A stretch of DNA of 54,941 bases from Ulvibacter antarcticus (GTDB lineage Bacteria; Bacteroidota; Bacteroidia; Flavobacteriales; Flavobacteriaceae). Shown one piece after another: positions 42,851 to 52,604 of this stretch (position 1 is its first letter; every line of letters begins with the position of its first letter). Under the pieces are notes generated by a model. The model worked only from the letters and a program-made list of their open reading frames with translations, did not search any database and was not told where the DNA came from. The DNA lies in the NCBI RefSeq assembly GCF_003688405.1, contig NZ_REFC01000017.1, positions 1-54,941 of the forward strand. Reading direction: 5' to 3'. The translations under genes and the position numbers were made by a program.

Positions 42851-45437
42851 TACATTTTCGTACAGATACCTTAAATTTTATTGTATTTTCCTTTTTACAA
42901 TATTATCTGTTTCAACGCTTTCAGCTCAAAAAAAAGAACTGGACAGTGGAAAAAAATACACCATTAATAGCATCAAAGTCTCTGGAGCTCAAACCTTCAA
43001 TGAGCAGACTGTCATTGCATTTACTGGACTAAAAATAGGTGATAGAATTTATATCCCCGGAGAAAAATTAAGTGCTATTACCAAAAAACTTTGGGAACAA
43101 AACCTGTTTAGTGATATTGCCTTTTATGTTACAAATATCGAGGGTGAGAATGCCGATTTAGAGCTGTATATCGTTGAACTCCCAAAATTGAGTGAAGTAA
43201 AAATTGAAGGAATACGTAAAGGAAAACAAAAAGAACTAATTAAGGACAACAACCTGAAACCAGGAATAAAAATCACCAAAAACCTTATTACTACTACTAA
43301 AAACTACATTGTAAACAAATATAAAGACGATGGGTTTTTAAACACCAATGTAGTTATAAGCACCACTCCAAAACTGGATTCTACCGGCACAGAAGTCGCC
43401 AAGAATATGACTATTAGCATTGACAAAGGCAACAGAGTTAAAGTATCTCCTATAACTTTTAATGGAAATAAAGAGCTCACTGATGCCAAATTGCGCAATG
43501 CAATGAAAAAGGTAAAACGTAAAAACTACTTGCGTTTCTGGAAAAAATCTAAATTTTCAGCTTCAGGCTTTGAAGAAGATAAAGCTTCAATTATTACCAA
43601 ATATAAGTCTAACGGTTTTCGAGATGCACGTATTACAAGTGATACATTAATCGCAAGAAGTGATAAGACTGTCGCACTTACATTAAATATTGAAGAAGGA
43701 AAAAAATACTATTTTGGAGATATTGGCTTCATTGGAAACAGTGTTTACACAGACAGTCAATTGAGACAGCTACTGGGAATCAAGAAAGGAGAAACTTATA
43801 ATGGCGTCTTACTTCAGGAACGAATTGCAGATGTTACAGATCCCGAAGCCGAAGATCTTACCAACCTATATCAAAATAACGGGTATTTATTTTCTTCCAT
43901 TAATCCGGTTGAAGTTGCGGTTAGACAAGATACCATCGACTTTGAAATTAGAATCAAAGAAGGAAAGATGGCGTATTTCGACCATGTAACTGTTGTAGGA
44001 AATGATAAAACAAATGACCATGTTATCTACCGCGAATTACGTACGCGTCCAGGTCAAAAATACAGTAAGCGAAATGTTGTAAGAACGATCAGGGAATTAG
44101 GACAATTAGGCTTTTTCGATGCTGAGCAACTATCACCAAACTTTAAAAATGTAGATCCAAACAACGGTACTCTCGACATGGAATATTCGGTGGTAGAAAA
44201 AGGTGCCAGTCAGATCGAACTCCAAGGAGGATACGGTGGGGGTGGATTTGTTGGAACATTGGGTTTATCTTTTAATAACTTTTCTCTTCGGAACCTATTT
44301 AATGGTGAGGCTTACAAACCACTTCCTATGGGAGATGGTCAAAAACTAGCAGTTAGAGCACAAGCTAGTTCGTACTACCAAACCTATAGTTTATCCTTAA
44401 CAGAACCATGGTTGGGAGGAAAGAAACCGATTCAATTAAGTACATCTTTTTCACATACTATTCAGTACCAGTATAATTTTAATTCTCGAGAAGTAGATAA
44501 GGACCAACGTTTCCTTATTACCGGGGGATCTGTGGGAATCGCCAAGCGTTTAAAATGGCCGGATGACTATTTTACCTTATCGCAAGCTGTAAGTTTCCAG
44601 CATTACAACCTTAAAAATTACAATACCAATTTATTTACATTTGGTAATGGATATTCAAACAACCTTGCCTATACCTTCGGAATTAGTAGAAACAACACTG
44701 CCACTAACCCGATTTATCCTATGCGTGGTTCAGACTTTAAATTTACCGCTAAGTTAACACTTCCTTATTCCGCTTTTAATGGTGTTGACTATAAAGATTT
44801 TGCTTCAGAAAGAGATGAAAAAGAACTCATAGCAAACGATGCGTCTCAGACCAGTACTGCCAGAGTAAACGCCGCTAATCGTGTTTCAGAAATTGATCAG
44901 GAACGTTTTAAATGGCTCGAATATTACAAGATTAAGTTTAGTGGTGCATGGTATACCAAGTTAATTGACAAACTCGTGTTAAAGACGAGTACAGAATTTG
45001 GTTTCCTAGGAGCATATAATAATGATCGTGGTATCCCACCGTTTGAAAGATTCTTCGTTGGGGGCGATGGTTTAGGATCATATAGTCTGGATGGACGTGA
45101 AGTGATACAACTAAGAGGATACCCTAATCAATCCCTGTCTACAGTGGATGGAGATAACATTTACAATAAATTTTCGTTAGAAGTAAGATATCCCGTAACT
45201 TTGAAGCAATTGGCTTCTATTTATGTACTTGCGTTCGCAGAAGGAGGAAGTTCATATGATGGGTTCAGAAATTATAATCCGTTTAGTGTGCAAAGATCTG
45301 CCGGAGCAGGATTACGTATATTTATGCCGGCGTTCGGGTTATTAGGGATAGATTTCGGTTATGGTTTCGACCCTGTACTTGGTGGATCGCAAAAGAATGG
45401 ATGGGAGACACACTTTATTATAGGACAACAATTTTAA
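42819..45437 (+). CDS. bamA: BamA, outer membrane protein assembly factor
   Basis: The 872-residue protein has a signal peptide ending LSVSTLSAQ. Five POTRA-type repeats follow (KYTINSIKVSGAQTF and similar, up to about residue 460). The C-terminal surface-antigen barrel has GGYGGGGFVGTLGLSFNNFS and the conserved LRGYPN, and it ends in FIIGQQF with a terminal aromatic residue. It inserts barrel proteins into the outer membrane. Starts possible are TTG 42819 or GTG 42831, both inside uppS, implying translational coupling. Confidence 0.95.
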   Translation: MERPVSNSINSTFSYRYLKFYCIFLFTILSVSTLSAQKKELDSGKKYTINSIKVSGAQTFNEQTVIAFTGLKIGDRIYIPGEKLSAITKKLWEQNLFSDIAFYVTNIEGENADLELYIVELPKLSEVKIEGIRKGKQKELIKDNNLKPGIKITKNLITTTKNYIVNKYKDDGFLNTNVVISTTPKLDSTGTEVAKNMTISIDKGNRVKVSPITFNGNKELTDAKLRNAMKKVKRKNYLRFWKKSKFSASGFEEDKASIITKYKSNGFRDARITSDTLIARSDKTVALTLNIEEGKKYYFGDIGFIGNSVYTDSQLRQLLGIKKGETYNGVLLQERIADVTDPEAEDLTNLYQNNGYLFSSINPVEVAVRQDTIDFEIRIKEGKMAYFDHVTVVGNDKTNDHVIYRELRTRPGQKYSKRNVVRTIRELGQLGFFDAEQLSPNFKNVDPNNGTLDMEYSVVEKGASQIELQGGYGGGGFVGTLGLSFNNFSLRNLFNGEAYKPLPMGDGQKLAVRAQASSYYQTYSLSLTEPWLGGKKPIQLSTSFSHTIQYQYNFNSREVDKDQRFLITGGSVGIAKRLKWPDDYFTLSQAVSFQHYNLKNYNTNLFTFGNGYSNNLAYTFGISRNNTATNPIYPMRGSDFKFTAKLTLPYSAFNGVDYKDFASERDEKELIANDASQTSTARVNAANRVSEIDQERFKWLEYYKIKFSGAWYTKLIDKLVLKTSTEFGFLGAYNNDRGIPPFERFFVGGDGLGSYSLDGREVIQLRGYPNQSLSTVDGDNIYNKFSLEVRYPVTLKQLASIYVLAFAEGGSSYDGFRNYNPFSVQRSAGAGLRIFMPAFGLLGIDFGYGFDPVLGGSQKNGWETHFIIGQQF

Positions 45438-45474
45438 TTTTGGCACGATATTTTCTTAAACACAACCAACCACT

Positions 45475-46314
45475 ATGAAAACTAATAAGTTACTTTTTAT
45501 AACACTTACCGTTTTTTGCCTTTCGTTAGTTGCAAATGCGCAAAGAGGTGCACGTATAGGATACATTGACATGGAATATATTCTTGAAAGTGTACCCGAG
45601 TATAAAGAAGCTTCCACTCAATTAGAAGGAAAAGTACAGCGATGGAAACAGGACATTGAAAAGAAGCAAAAAGAAATAGATCTCATGACGCTTAATTTAA
45701 GTAATGAGAGAGTTCTGTTAACGAAAGAATTAGTAGAAGAACGTGAAGAAGAAATAAAGTTAAAAGAGGATGAAATGCTGCAATATCAGCAGGACAGATT
45801 TGGTCCTAACGGTGACTTAATGATTCAAAGAAGACAATTGGTGCAACCCATACAAGATCAAGTTTTCAATATAGTTCAGGAAGTTGCGGAAAATAAGAAA
45901 TACGACTTTATTTTTGATAAATCTGCAGATGTAGTGATGTTATTCGCTGCTAAAAGAAACGATATAAGTGATCTCGTATTAAGAAGTATAGATAGAGCTG
46001 CTAGAAGAACGCAAGCGACAACTAAAAAAGAAGAAAGACAAATCGAACAAAGAGACGGGCTGGATCTTGAAGAAGAAAAAGAAGTTTCAAAACGAGAAGA
46101 AGCTATCGAGGAAAAGAAAGATGAGCGTGAAAAAATAATGGAAGATCGTAAAAAACAACGCGACTCACTTAGAGCTGTGAAGAAAGCCGAATTCGATGCC
46201 AGAAGAAATCGATTACTTGAAGAAAGACAACAACGAAAAGACTCTATTTTAGACGCCCGTAATAATAGAAATGGACCTCCAAGTGGTGGCGAAGAAGGTG
46301 ACGGCGGACAATAA
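45475..46314 (+). CDS. OmpH/Skp-like chaperone with long charged tail
   Basis: The 279-residue protein has a signal peptide (FCLSLVANAQ) and an OmpH domain at about residues 24-180 (RIGYIDMEYILESVPEYKEA...KYDFIFDKSADVVML). A ~95-residue, highly charged coiled-coil tail rich in Glu, Lys and Arg (EEKEVSKREEAIEEKKDERE) follows and ends in a Gly-rich patch. Skp-type proteins hold unfolded barrel proteins in the periplasm. Usual OmpH proteins are about 165 residues, so the tail is an addition. It sits directly after bamA. Confidence 0.9.
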   Translation: MKTNKLLFITLTVFCLSLVANAQRGARIGYIDMEYILESVPEYKEASTQLEGKVQRWKQDIEKKQKEIDLMTLNLSNERVLLTKELVEEREEEIKLKEDEMLQYQQDRFGPNGDLMIQRRQLVQPIQDQVFNIVQEVAENKKYDFIFDKSADVVMLFAAKRNDISDLVLRSIDRAARRTQATTKKEERQIEQRDGLDLEEEKEVSKREEAIEEKKDEREKIMEDRKKQRDSLRAVKKAEFDARRNRLLEERQQRKDSILDARNNRNGPPSGGEEGDGGQ

Positions 46315-46371
46315 AACTGAAATAATTTAACCTAAATAAATAATAACACTTAATTAATAAATACAATTACA

Positions 46372-46881
46372 ATGAAAAATTTCAAATCATTATTAGTAGC
46401 TATAGTACTTTTGGTAGGAGCTACAAGTTTTGTAAATGCACAATCAAAAATTGCTCACATAGATACTCAGACTCTTATGGAAGCAATGCCTGAGATGAAA
46501 GCGGGACAGAATCAGCTTGAAAAGCTTAAAAAGACTTACGACACTGAGATTAAAGGTATGGCCAAAGAATTTGAGGCAAAAGTACAGCAATACGGAAGTG
46601 AAGAAGGAACTAAAACTCAAGAAGAAAACGAAAAAAGAGTTTTAGAAGTACAGGGGATGGAAAGAAACATCTCTGCATACAGACAACAAGCACTTCAAGA
46701 TCTTCAGAAAAAAGAACTAGACGTATATCAACCAATTCTTGACAAAGCACGTGCAGCTATTCAAAAAGTTGCAAGAGCTCAAGGAATCCAGTATGTTATG
46801 GATTCTACAACTGGTAGCGGACTATTACTTGCAGACGGAAAAGACCTTTTACCGGACGTAAAGAAAGAATTAGGAATCTAA
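46372..46881 (+). CDS. OmpH/Skp-like periplasmic chaperone
   Basis: The 169-residue protein of normal family length has a signal peptide (GATSFVNAQ), SKIAHIDTQTLMEAMPEMK, a coiled-coil middle and the conserved end (AQGIQYVMDSTTGSGLLLAD). It is a paralogue of the preceding gene. Together with bamA they form an outer-membrane assembly cluster closed by a terminator. Confidence 0.93.
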   Translation: MKNFKSLLVAIVLLVGATSFVNAQSKIAHIDTQTLMEAMPEMKAGQNQLEKLKKTYDTEIKGMAKEFEAKVQQYGSEEGTKTQEENEKRVLEVQGMERNISAYRQQALQDLQKKELDVYQPILDKARAAIQKVARAQGIQYVMDSTTGSGLLLADGKDLLPDVKKELGI

Positions 46882-46904
46882 GATATCCCTAAAAAAATTA
46901 ATGA

Positions 46905-46938
46905 AAACGGCTTTCCAATGGAGAGCCGTTTTTTTTTG
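46905..46938 (+). terminator. Terminator of the bamA-ompH cluster
   Basis: AAACGGCT and AGCCGTTT form an 8-bp stem followed by a T-run. Confidence 0.88.
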
Positions 46939-47038
46939 TATAAATCGTTAGTTTAGGTTAAAAGATAAGTAACTAAGATTTAATATGTATTTGTCTTATC
47001 TAATAGATTCACCCCTTTTTTTAAGGAGAAGTATTCAC

Positions 47039-47046
47039 TATTTTTG
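47039..47046 (+). promoter_or_regulatory. -7 box of murI, nearly leaderless
   Basis: TATTTTTG matches TAnnTTTG and ends six bases before the ATG at 47052, so the 5' leader would be only a few bases. Confidence 0.42.
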
Positions 47047-47051
47047 TTTTT

Positions 47052-47843
47052 ATGAACCCCGATAGTCCTATAGGTATTTTCGACTCTGGCGTAGGAGGCA
47101 GTTCCATTTGGCGAGAAATCCACAGATTACTTCCTTTTGAAAACACCATCTACCTCGCAGATAGTAAAAACGCGCCTTACGGCCATAAATCTAAGGACGA
47201 GATTACCGCCTTGAGCATCAAAAACACCGAAACGCTTATTGAAATGGGAAGCAAGCTTATAGTCGTAGCTTGTAACACCGCTACAACCAATGCTATTTCC
47301 GTTTTACGCGACACCTATAACATTCCTATCATTGGCATAGAACCTGCCGTAAAACCGGCTGCATTGCAGTCTTCAACGAAAAAGATTGGAATACTTGCCA
47401 CCAAGGGCACCTTGAGTAGTATTTTATTTCATAAAACTTCATCCGCCTTCTCGAAAGAAATCACTATGGTCGAGATCGTAGGTGAAGGTCTTGTTCAGCT
47501 TATTGAAGCCGGTAAAATAGAAAGTGATGAGATGACTTCTTTGCTTTTAGAATATACCGCCCCTATGATTAAAGAAAACATCGATTATTTGGTGTTGGGC
47601 TGTAGTCACTACCCCTATCTTATTCCGCAGTTGCAACAACTACTTCCTTCAAACATTAAAATACTCGATTCAGGCGAACCGGTAGCAAGACATACGCAAA
47701 ACACATTGTCTTCTTTAAGATTGCTTCGGAAAGACACGAATGCGCCAACACTTCGATTCTATACCAACGCCGAAACTGAAACGCTTGCTGCCCTTTTACA
47801 AGACTTTTCCGAAGAAATTTCCGTAGAGAAAAAAATTTTTTAG
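47052..47843 (+). CDS. murI: Glutamate racemase
   Basis: The 263-residue enzyme has IGIFDSGVGGSSIW near the N-terminus and the two catalytic cysteines Cys74 (VVACNTATTNA) and Cys184 (VLGCSHYPYL). It converts L- to D-glutamate for peptidoglycan. It is monocistronic and convergent with the carbonic anhydrase gene, six bases apart. Confidence 0.96.
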   Translation: MNPDSPIGIFDSGVGGSSIWREIHRLLPFENTIYLADSKNAPYGHKSKDEITALSIKNTETLIEMGSKLIVVACNTATTNAISVLRDTYNIPIIGIEPAVKPAALQSSTKKIGILATKGTLSSILFHKTSSAFSKEITMVEIVGEGLVQLIEAGKIESDEMTSLLLEYTAPMIKENIDYLVLGCSHYPYLIPQLQQLLPSNIKILDSGEPVARHTQNTLSSLRLLRKDTNAPTLRFYTNAETETLAALLQDFSEEISVEKKIF

Positions 47844-47849
47844 ATCAAT

Positions 47850-48362
47850 CTAATCCTTAAACCAACCCGAATACTTTACATAATTCTCGGCAATACGATT
47901 GATCTCACCGCTAATAAGCTCCTTACTAATATCCTTCACTTTCTTAGCAGGAATTCCGGCGTAGATACTCCCGGCTTCCACTCTTGTATTCTTTGTTACC
48001 ACAGCTCCGGCGGCAATAATCGAATTACTTTCAACCACACAATCGTCCATCACAATACTACCCATGCCAATCAATACATTATCCTTAATGGTGCATCCAT
48101 GAACAATCGCATTATGTCCTATTGAAACGTTATTTCCAATCGTGGTTGGAGAAGTCTGATAAGTCGCATGTATCACTGCGCCATCCTGAACATTTACCTT
48201 GTTGCCCATTTTGATGAAATGTACATCACCCCTCACCACTGCATTAAACCAAATACTGCATTCTGAGCCCATAACAACATCACCAACAATTGTTGCGTTT
48301 TCGGCTACGAAACAATCCTCCGGAATTTGTGGCGCCTTGCCATTTACTGCTTTTATTATCAT
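47850..48362 (-). CDS. Gamma-class carbonic anhydrase family protein
   Basis: The 170-residue left-handed beta-helix protein is built from hexapeptide repeats. Metal-ligand histidines sit in the expected places (VIHAT, then IGHNAIVHGC). The family comprises trimeric zinc or iron enzymes, though many members have unproven activity. It follows the LytTR regulator gene on the same strand by 15 bases. Confidence 0.92.
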   Translation of the reverse strand: MIIKAVNGKAPQIPEDCFVAENATIVGDVVMGSECSIWFNAVVRGDVHFIKMGNKVNVQDGAVIHATYQTSPTTIGNNVSIGHNAIVHGCTIKDNVLIGMGSIVMDDCVVESNSIIAAGAVVTKNTRVEAGSIYAGIPAKKVKDISKELISGEINRIAENYVKYSGWFKD

Positions 48363-48377
48363 TTATTCTGTAGTTAA

Positions 48378-49109
48378 TTAACTAAAATAAGCGAGTAACT
48401 CCTTTTTACGCGACGGACTTACCATAATCTCTTTCCCATTTGAAAGAACCACACTGCCTCCTTTTCCTTTTTTGTACTCGGTAACCGCATTGACATTGAC
48501 CAAATACGACTTATGAACTCGCGCAAAACCCTTATCTGTAAGGATCTCTTCAAAATACTTAAGCGTTTTACTAACCAACTTCTTCTTGTCATTTATAAAA
48601 ATATTGGTGTAATTATCGTCTGCCTGACAATAGAGTATTTGTGCAACTTCCAACACCTCAAAACCATTTTGTAACGGAATGGTGATTTTGCCATCTACCT
48701 GCGTTAATTTCGGTTGTAACACTGTGTTTTGTAGGCTATTCTCCTTTTCTTTTATTTCGGAAACATAATCCACTGCCTCAATAAGCTTATCAATAGAAAT
48801 TGGTTTCAAAAGATAAAATGACGCATGTGCATTCAGTGCATCAATAGCGTAATGATTATAAGCAGTCACAAAAACCGTTTCAAACTGTCGGTCTCCCACC
48901 TTATCCAAAAGATCGAATGCATTACCATAAGGCATCTCCACATCCAGAAAAACAAGATCCAGGTCATTATTTCGTATAAGAACTAAAGCTTCTTCAACAT
49001 TTGAAGCCTCTCCTTTCAGTTCAACATTCGGACAATACTTCGCAAGATAATTTCGCAAAATATCCCGGCTGGTTTCCTCGTCTTCAACTATGATAGCTCT
49101 TAAGTTCAT
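48378..49109 (-). CDS. LytTR-type response regulator
   Basis: The 243-residue protein has a receiver domain with acidic pair Glu9/Asp10, phosphoacceptor Asp56 (LVFLDVEMP) and conserved Lys (LLKPIS) near 103. A C-terminal LytTR DNA-binding domain follows (ILYCQADDNYTNIFI, then RVHKSYLVNVNAV). It is the partner of the sensor kinase directly upstream. Such regulators bind paired direct repeats. Confidence 0.95.
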   Translation of the reverse strand: MNLRAIIVEDEETSRDILRNYLAKYCPNVELKGEASNVEEALVLIRNNDLDLVFLDVEMPYGNAFDLLDKVGDRQFETVFVTAYNHYAIDALNAHASFYLLKPISIDKLIEAVDYVSEIKEKENSLQNTVLQPKLTQVDGKITIPLQNGFEVLEVAQILYCQADDNYTNIFINDKKKLVSKTLKYFEEILTDKGFARVHKSYLVNVNAVTEYKKGKGGSVVLSNGKEIMVSPSRKKELLAYFS

Positions 49110-49169
49110 AATTTAATTCTTTTATTAGTTGAGAATTTAATGGTATTAGCTCGAGGTTTACACATACTG

Positions 49170-51362
49170 CTAATCCTTCTTAAGTATTAGTACTACTCGT
49201 GTTCCTTCTTCATTATCGTAAACATTCTCCACTAAAACATCCACTTTATCTTTATACATTTCATTAAGAATAGTAATCCGCTTTTGAATATTTCCCATTC
49301 CTTTGGATTTCTGTTTTTTCTGATTTTCGGTCTTAAACTCCTGAGACTTTTTACGTCCTATTCCGTTATCAGTGATGGTTATTTTTGCGGTTTCTGAATC
49401 TACCTGTTCAAATTCAATTTCCAGTTTCCCACGCTCTTCTTTATATCGTAAACCATGCCACACGGCATTTTCCACATACGGCTGAAGCAACATCGGCGGA
49501 ATCACAAATTCGTTTAAATTAAGTTTTTCTGAAACTCTTATGTTATAATCAAACTTATCCTTAAATCGGAAATGTTCCAGTTTTACATATAATTCTAGCA
49601 AATCTATTTCCTTTTCCAAGGGTATAAAATCCTCTTCACTATTTTCGAGCACGGAACGCATTAATTGAGAAAACTCCGACAAGTATTTATTTGCCGCCCG
49701 CTCATCGTTACTTGCGATAAAGCTATTTACCGAATTTAAAGCATTGAATATAAAATGCGGATTCATCTGAGTACGAAGCGATTTTAACGACAACTGATTG
49801 TTAGCGTATTTCTGTTGTTTCACACTTTTGTATTGGGTGTAAGCGGTATATAATAATAACAACGCAATTAAAATTAAAGACCCAATAACCCACTTCTGTA
49901 CAAGATTATTCTTTTGAATTAGCTCTTGATTTTCAACGGCAAGTTTGTACCGGCTCTCGTTGAGTTTTCGGTCGTTTTCCAAACTTGCGATTCTAGTTTG
50001 TCTTAAGGTTATCTCCTTACTGAATCTCGCTGCCTGTGAGAGTTCCTGATCTTTTTTGGCGTATAATTCGTCGACCACATTGGCATAACGCTCATAAGAT
50101 TTTGATGCTTTATCATATTCTCCAATATCCCTGTACAACTCAGATAGCTTACGTGTAGCATCTTTTTTAACCAATAGATCTTCCTTCTTATCCGCTTCTA
50201 CTATGCTTTTTTCTAAATACGGAATTGCTTCCTTAAATTTCTCCTGTCCCACAAAAGCATTTGCGATCTTATAGTTTTGTCGTTGTGGTGTCAACGGACT
50301 GTTTTGATCAGCTTCAATAGTTCCGTCATCTAAGGATTTTATCTCGTCCAAAGTTTCTTCACGAAGTTGTATTTCCTTTTCAAAATCTCTGTTTTGGTTG
50401 TAAAAATCGGCTACTTTATTCTTTTCTTCAACAGCTCTTTTTTTACCTTCTTTTTTCGAAAGATTTAATGAATTTCCAAAATACGATTCTGCTTCTTCAA
50501 CCGCTCCACTCTGTGCAAATACCTCTCCAATTTTAGAATTTAAATCGGTGATCTTTGGAGTAATACTGTGTTTAGTGGCAATAGCCAAGCCTTGCTGATA
50601 ATTGGCAACACTTCTCGATCCATCATTGATCGCTTTATAGGTGTCGCCAAGTCCTTCATAAACCTGTACTTTTTGATAATTAGACAGTGAAGATTTTAGT
50701 AATGCAGAATATTCGGTGATACTTTCCTGGTAATTTTTATTCTTTCTGAAAGCACCCGCAAGCTTTATCCGAATATCGATATTATTTCCGGAGAGTAAGC
50801 TACGATTGTAATTATCAATAGCGAGATCTTGTTGTTCGTAGTAAAGATTGATGTCTCCTAATGTTTCAAAAGCAATCTGATTTTGCGCTGCCGTAGCAGA
50901 TCTACCCGGCACAGATTCCAATGCTTTGGTGACGTATTCAATACTTTTCTTAGCATCTTTTTTAAGATAGATTTTCGCAGAATCTATATAACTTTTAAAA
51001 ACATCTACCGACTTTTTCCGAACCGATGAAGCTTTCGGGATTTCCATGGCATTCTCCACTTTTACCGTGAGATGCTGTTGGTCTTTAACTGTATAATATA
51101 CTGTATTAAAATTCACACTACGGATAATTAACTCATCTCCAATTTTCGCATTAATTGAAAAATCCCCTTGAATATTAGTCGTGGTATACGCTCCTCCACT
51201 TATTTCGACATTCACTCTGGAAACCGGTTTATTGGTCTCAGATTCGACCACGTTTCCTTTTAAGTAAAATGAACTCCTTTCGGTCCTGCTATTCTGGGCT
51301 TCTAAACAGAATGGTGAGGCGAACAACAACGTAATTAGTAAAATTGAAACTAGTTTAAACAT
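49170..51362 (-). CDS. TPR-containing LytS-type sensor histidine kinase
   Basis: The 730-residue product (start MFKLVSI; an alternative upstream ATG at 51386) has a signal sequence and a carboxypeptidase-regulatory-like domain (KGNVVESETNKPVSRVNVEI). Several TPR units span about 100-430. A coiled coil, one membrane helix (about 487-507, VIGSLILIALLLLY) and a His_kinase domain follow. The phosphoacceptor box is QMNPHFIFNALNS near residue 532, and the ATPase is NAVWHGLRY, TDNGIGR and KGMGNIQKRI. The TPR part lies outside the cytoplasm and probably senses a protein or envelope signal. Confidence 0.93.
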   Translation of the reverse strand: MFKLVSILLITLLFASPFCLEAQNSRTERSSFYLKGNVVESETNKPVSRVNVEISGGAYTTTNIQGDFSINAKIGDELIIRSVNFNTVYYTVKDQQHLTVKVENAMEIPKASSVRKKSVDVFKSYIDSAKIYLKKDAKKSIEYVTKALESVPGRSATAAQNQIAFETLGDINLYYEQQDLAIDNYNRSLLSGNNIDIRIKLAGAFRKNKNYQESITEYSALLKSSLSNYQKVQVYEGLGDTYKAINDGSRSVANYQQGLAIATKHSITPKITDLNSKIGEVFAQSGAVEEAESYFGNSLNLSKKEGKKRAVEEKNKVADFYNQNRDFEKEIQLREETLDEIKSLDDGTIEADQNSPLTPQRQNYKIANAFVGQEKFKEAIPYLEKSIVEADKKEDLLVKKDATRKLSELYRDIGEYDKASKSYERYANVVDELYAKKDQELSQAARFSKEITLRQTRIASLENDRKLNESRYKLAVENQELIQKNNLVQKWVIGSLILIALLLLYTAYTQYKSVKQQKYANNQLSLKSLRTQMNPHFIFNALNSVNSFIASNDERAANKYLSEFSQLMRSVLENSEEDFIPLEKEIDLLELYVKLEHFRFKDKFDYNIRVSEKLNLNEFVIPPMLLQPYVENAVWHGLRYKEERGKLEIEFEQVDSETAKITITDNGIGRKKSQEFKTENQKKQKSKGMGNIQKRITILNEMYKDKVDVLVENVYDNEEGTRVVLILKKD

Positions 51363-51561
51363 AGCTTTAAAACGGTAAACATACACACTTTAGGTCGCAT
51401 TGAAAAACGTCGATTTTCAAAAATTAAGCACTCTAAAGCTCTAAAACAGTACTTGCCTAGCTCATTATAAGGGTTGCCTCAACGAAACAAGCTTGCTCCT
51501 CATTCTCATTTTTTTCTGAAAAACTTCACTCCTAGTTTTACACCATAATCAAACAAAACAC

Positions 51562-52593
51562 ATGAAGTATACATACATTTTATTAGGTTTCATTTTCTTT
51601 ATTTCTGAAGCTACAGTGGCGCAGCATAAAGGCAATTACAATCAACAAGAATTGGAAAACGTCGTTTCTCGAAAAAATATATCTGGCTTTGGAAACGCAC
51701 AAATTTACAATCCTGTAGTTCAACAACAGCTAAATCTGGCTTTACAACCAAGCACGACCCTCACGGTTGATTTAAAAGCACTTAAAAATGTTGAAGCAAC
51801 TTCTTTTACAGCCGTTTTCAGTTTGTCACAAATTGGAGAAACTGCCGAAGAAACCAATGACTTGGTCAACGGAAGAATCGACGCTGTTAAAACGCTTTTA
51901 ATTTCCGAAGGAATTTCAGAAAAAGACATTGTTATTGATGTTATTTCATTTGTTCCTGTATATGATATTGAAATTGAGAAAAAAATCTTCAGTACTAAAT
52001 ACAACGAAGTTCCCAAAGGATTTGAACTTCAGCAAAATATTCATATTCGATTTACAAAAACAAGTCAATTCAAGGCAATACTTACTGCTTGTGCCAAAAA
52101 CGAAATTTACAACCTTGTAAAAGTGGATTACTTTATAGAAAATATAGCAGAGATCTACAATGAATTACAGAACGGATTAATTAAACTTATTAATGAAAAG
52201 AAAGAATACTACAAGTTGCTTGGTTTCGATTTGAATAACTATGACGTGGCGCTTGCAGATAATAAGTACTGCTTCTTTCCGAAGGACTTCTACCAGAGTT
52301 ATCAAGCCTTTAATAGTATCTCTTTTGAAGCAATTAAAAAGAAAAAAGGGCTAACCACGGCAAAAAAACAGACCTCTTATTATTATGAAGCTTTGTCGTT
52401 TAGCGACTATGATCTTGTTTTAAATCCAGCCATTTTAGAACCTGTTATTCAAGTAGGTATGGATATAAAATTGATATATACACCAAAGCCGATTGAAAAA
52501 ATTGAACCGATAGTTAAAACCGAAATCAAATCCATCTATTATGTGGTTTCACCCGATGGAAATATCGATATAAAACAATTAAACACAAATTAA
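51562..52593 (+). CDS. SIMPL-domain (DUF541) secreted protein
   Basis: The 343-residue protein has a signal peptide (MKYTYILLGFIFFISEATVA). A SIMPL-type middle shows the pattern AVFSLSQIGETAEETNDLVN, GRIDAVKTLLISEGISEKDI and FELQQNIHIRFTKTSQF. SIMPL proteins form periplasmic or surface oligomers of poorly defined role. The VWA lipoprotein gene follows after 11 bases, so they are likely partners. Confidence 0.82.
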   Translation: MKYTYILLGFIFFISEATVAQHKGNYNQQELENVVSRKNISGFGNAQIYNPVVQQQLNLALQPSTTLTVDLKALKNVEATSFTAVFSLSQIGETAEETNDLVNGRIDAVKTLLISEGISEKDIVIDVISFVPVYDIEIEKKIFSTKYNEVPKGFELQQNIHIRFTKTSQFKAILTACAKNEIYNLVKVDYFIENIAEIYNELQNGLIKLINEKKEYYKLLGFDLNNYDVALADNKYCFFPKDFYQSYQAFNSISFEAIKKKKGLTTAKKQTSYYYEALSFSDYDLVLNPAILEPVIQVGMDIKLIYTPKPIEKIEPIVKTEIKSIYYVVSPDGNIDIKQLNTN

Positions 52594-52604
52594 TACAAAA
52601 TATC

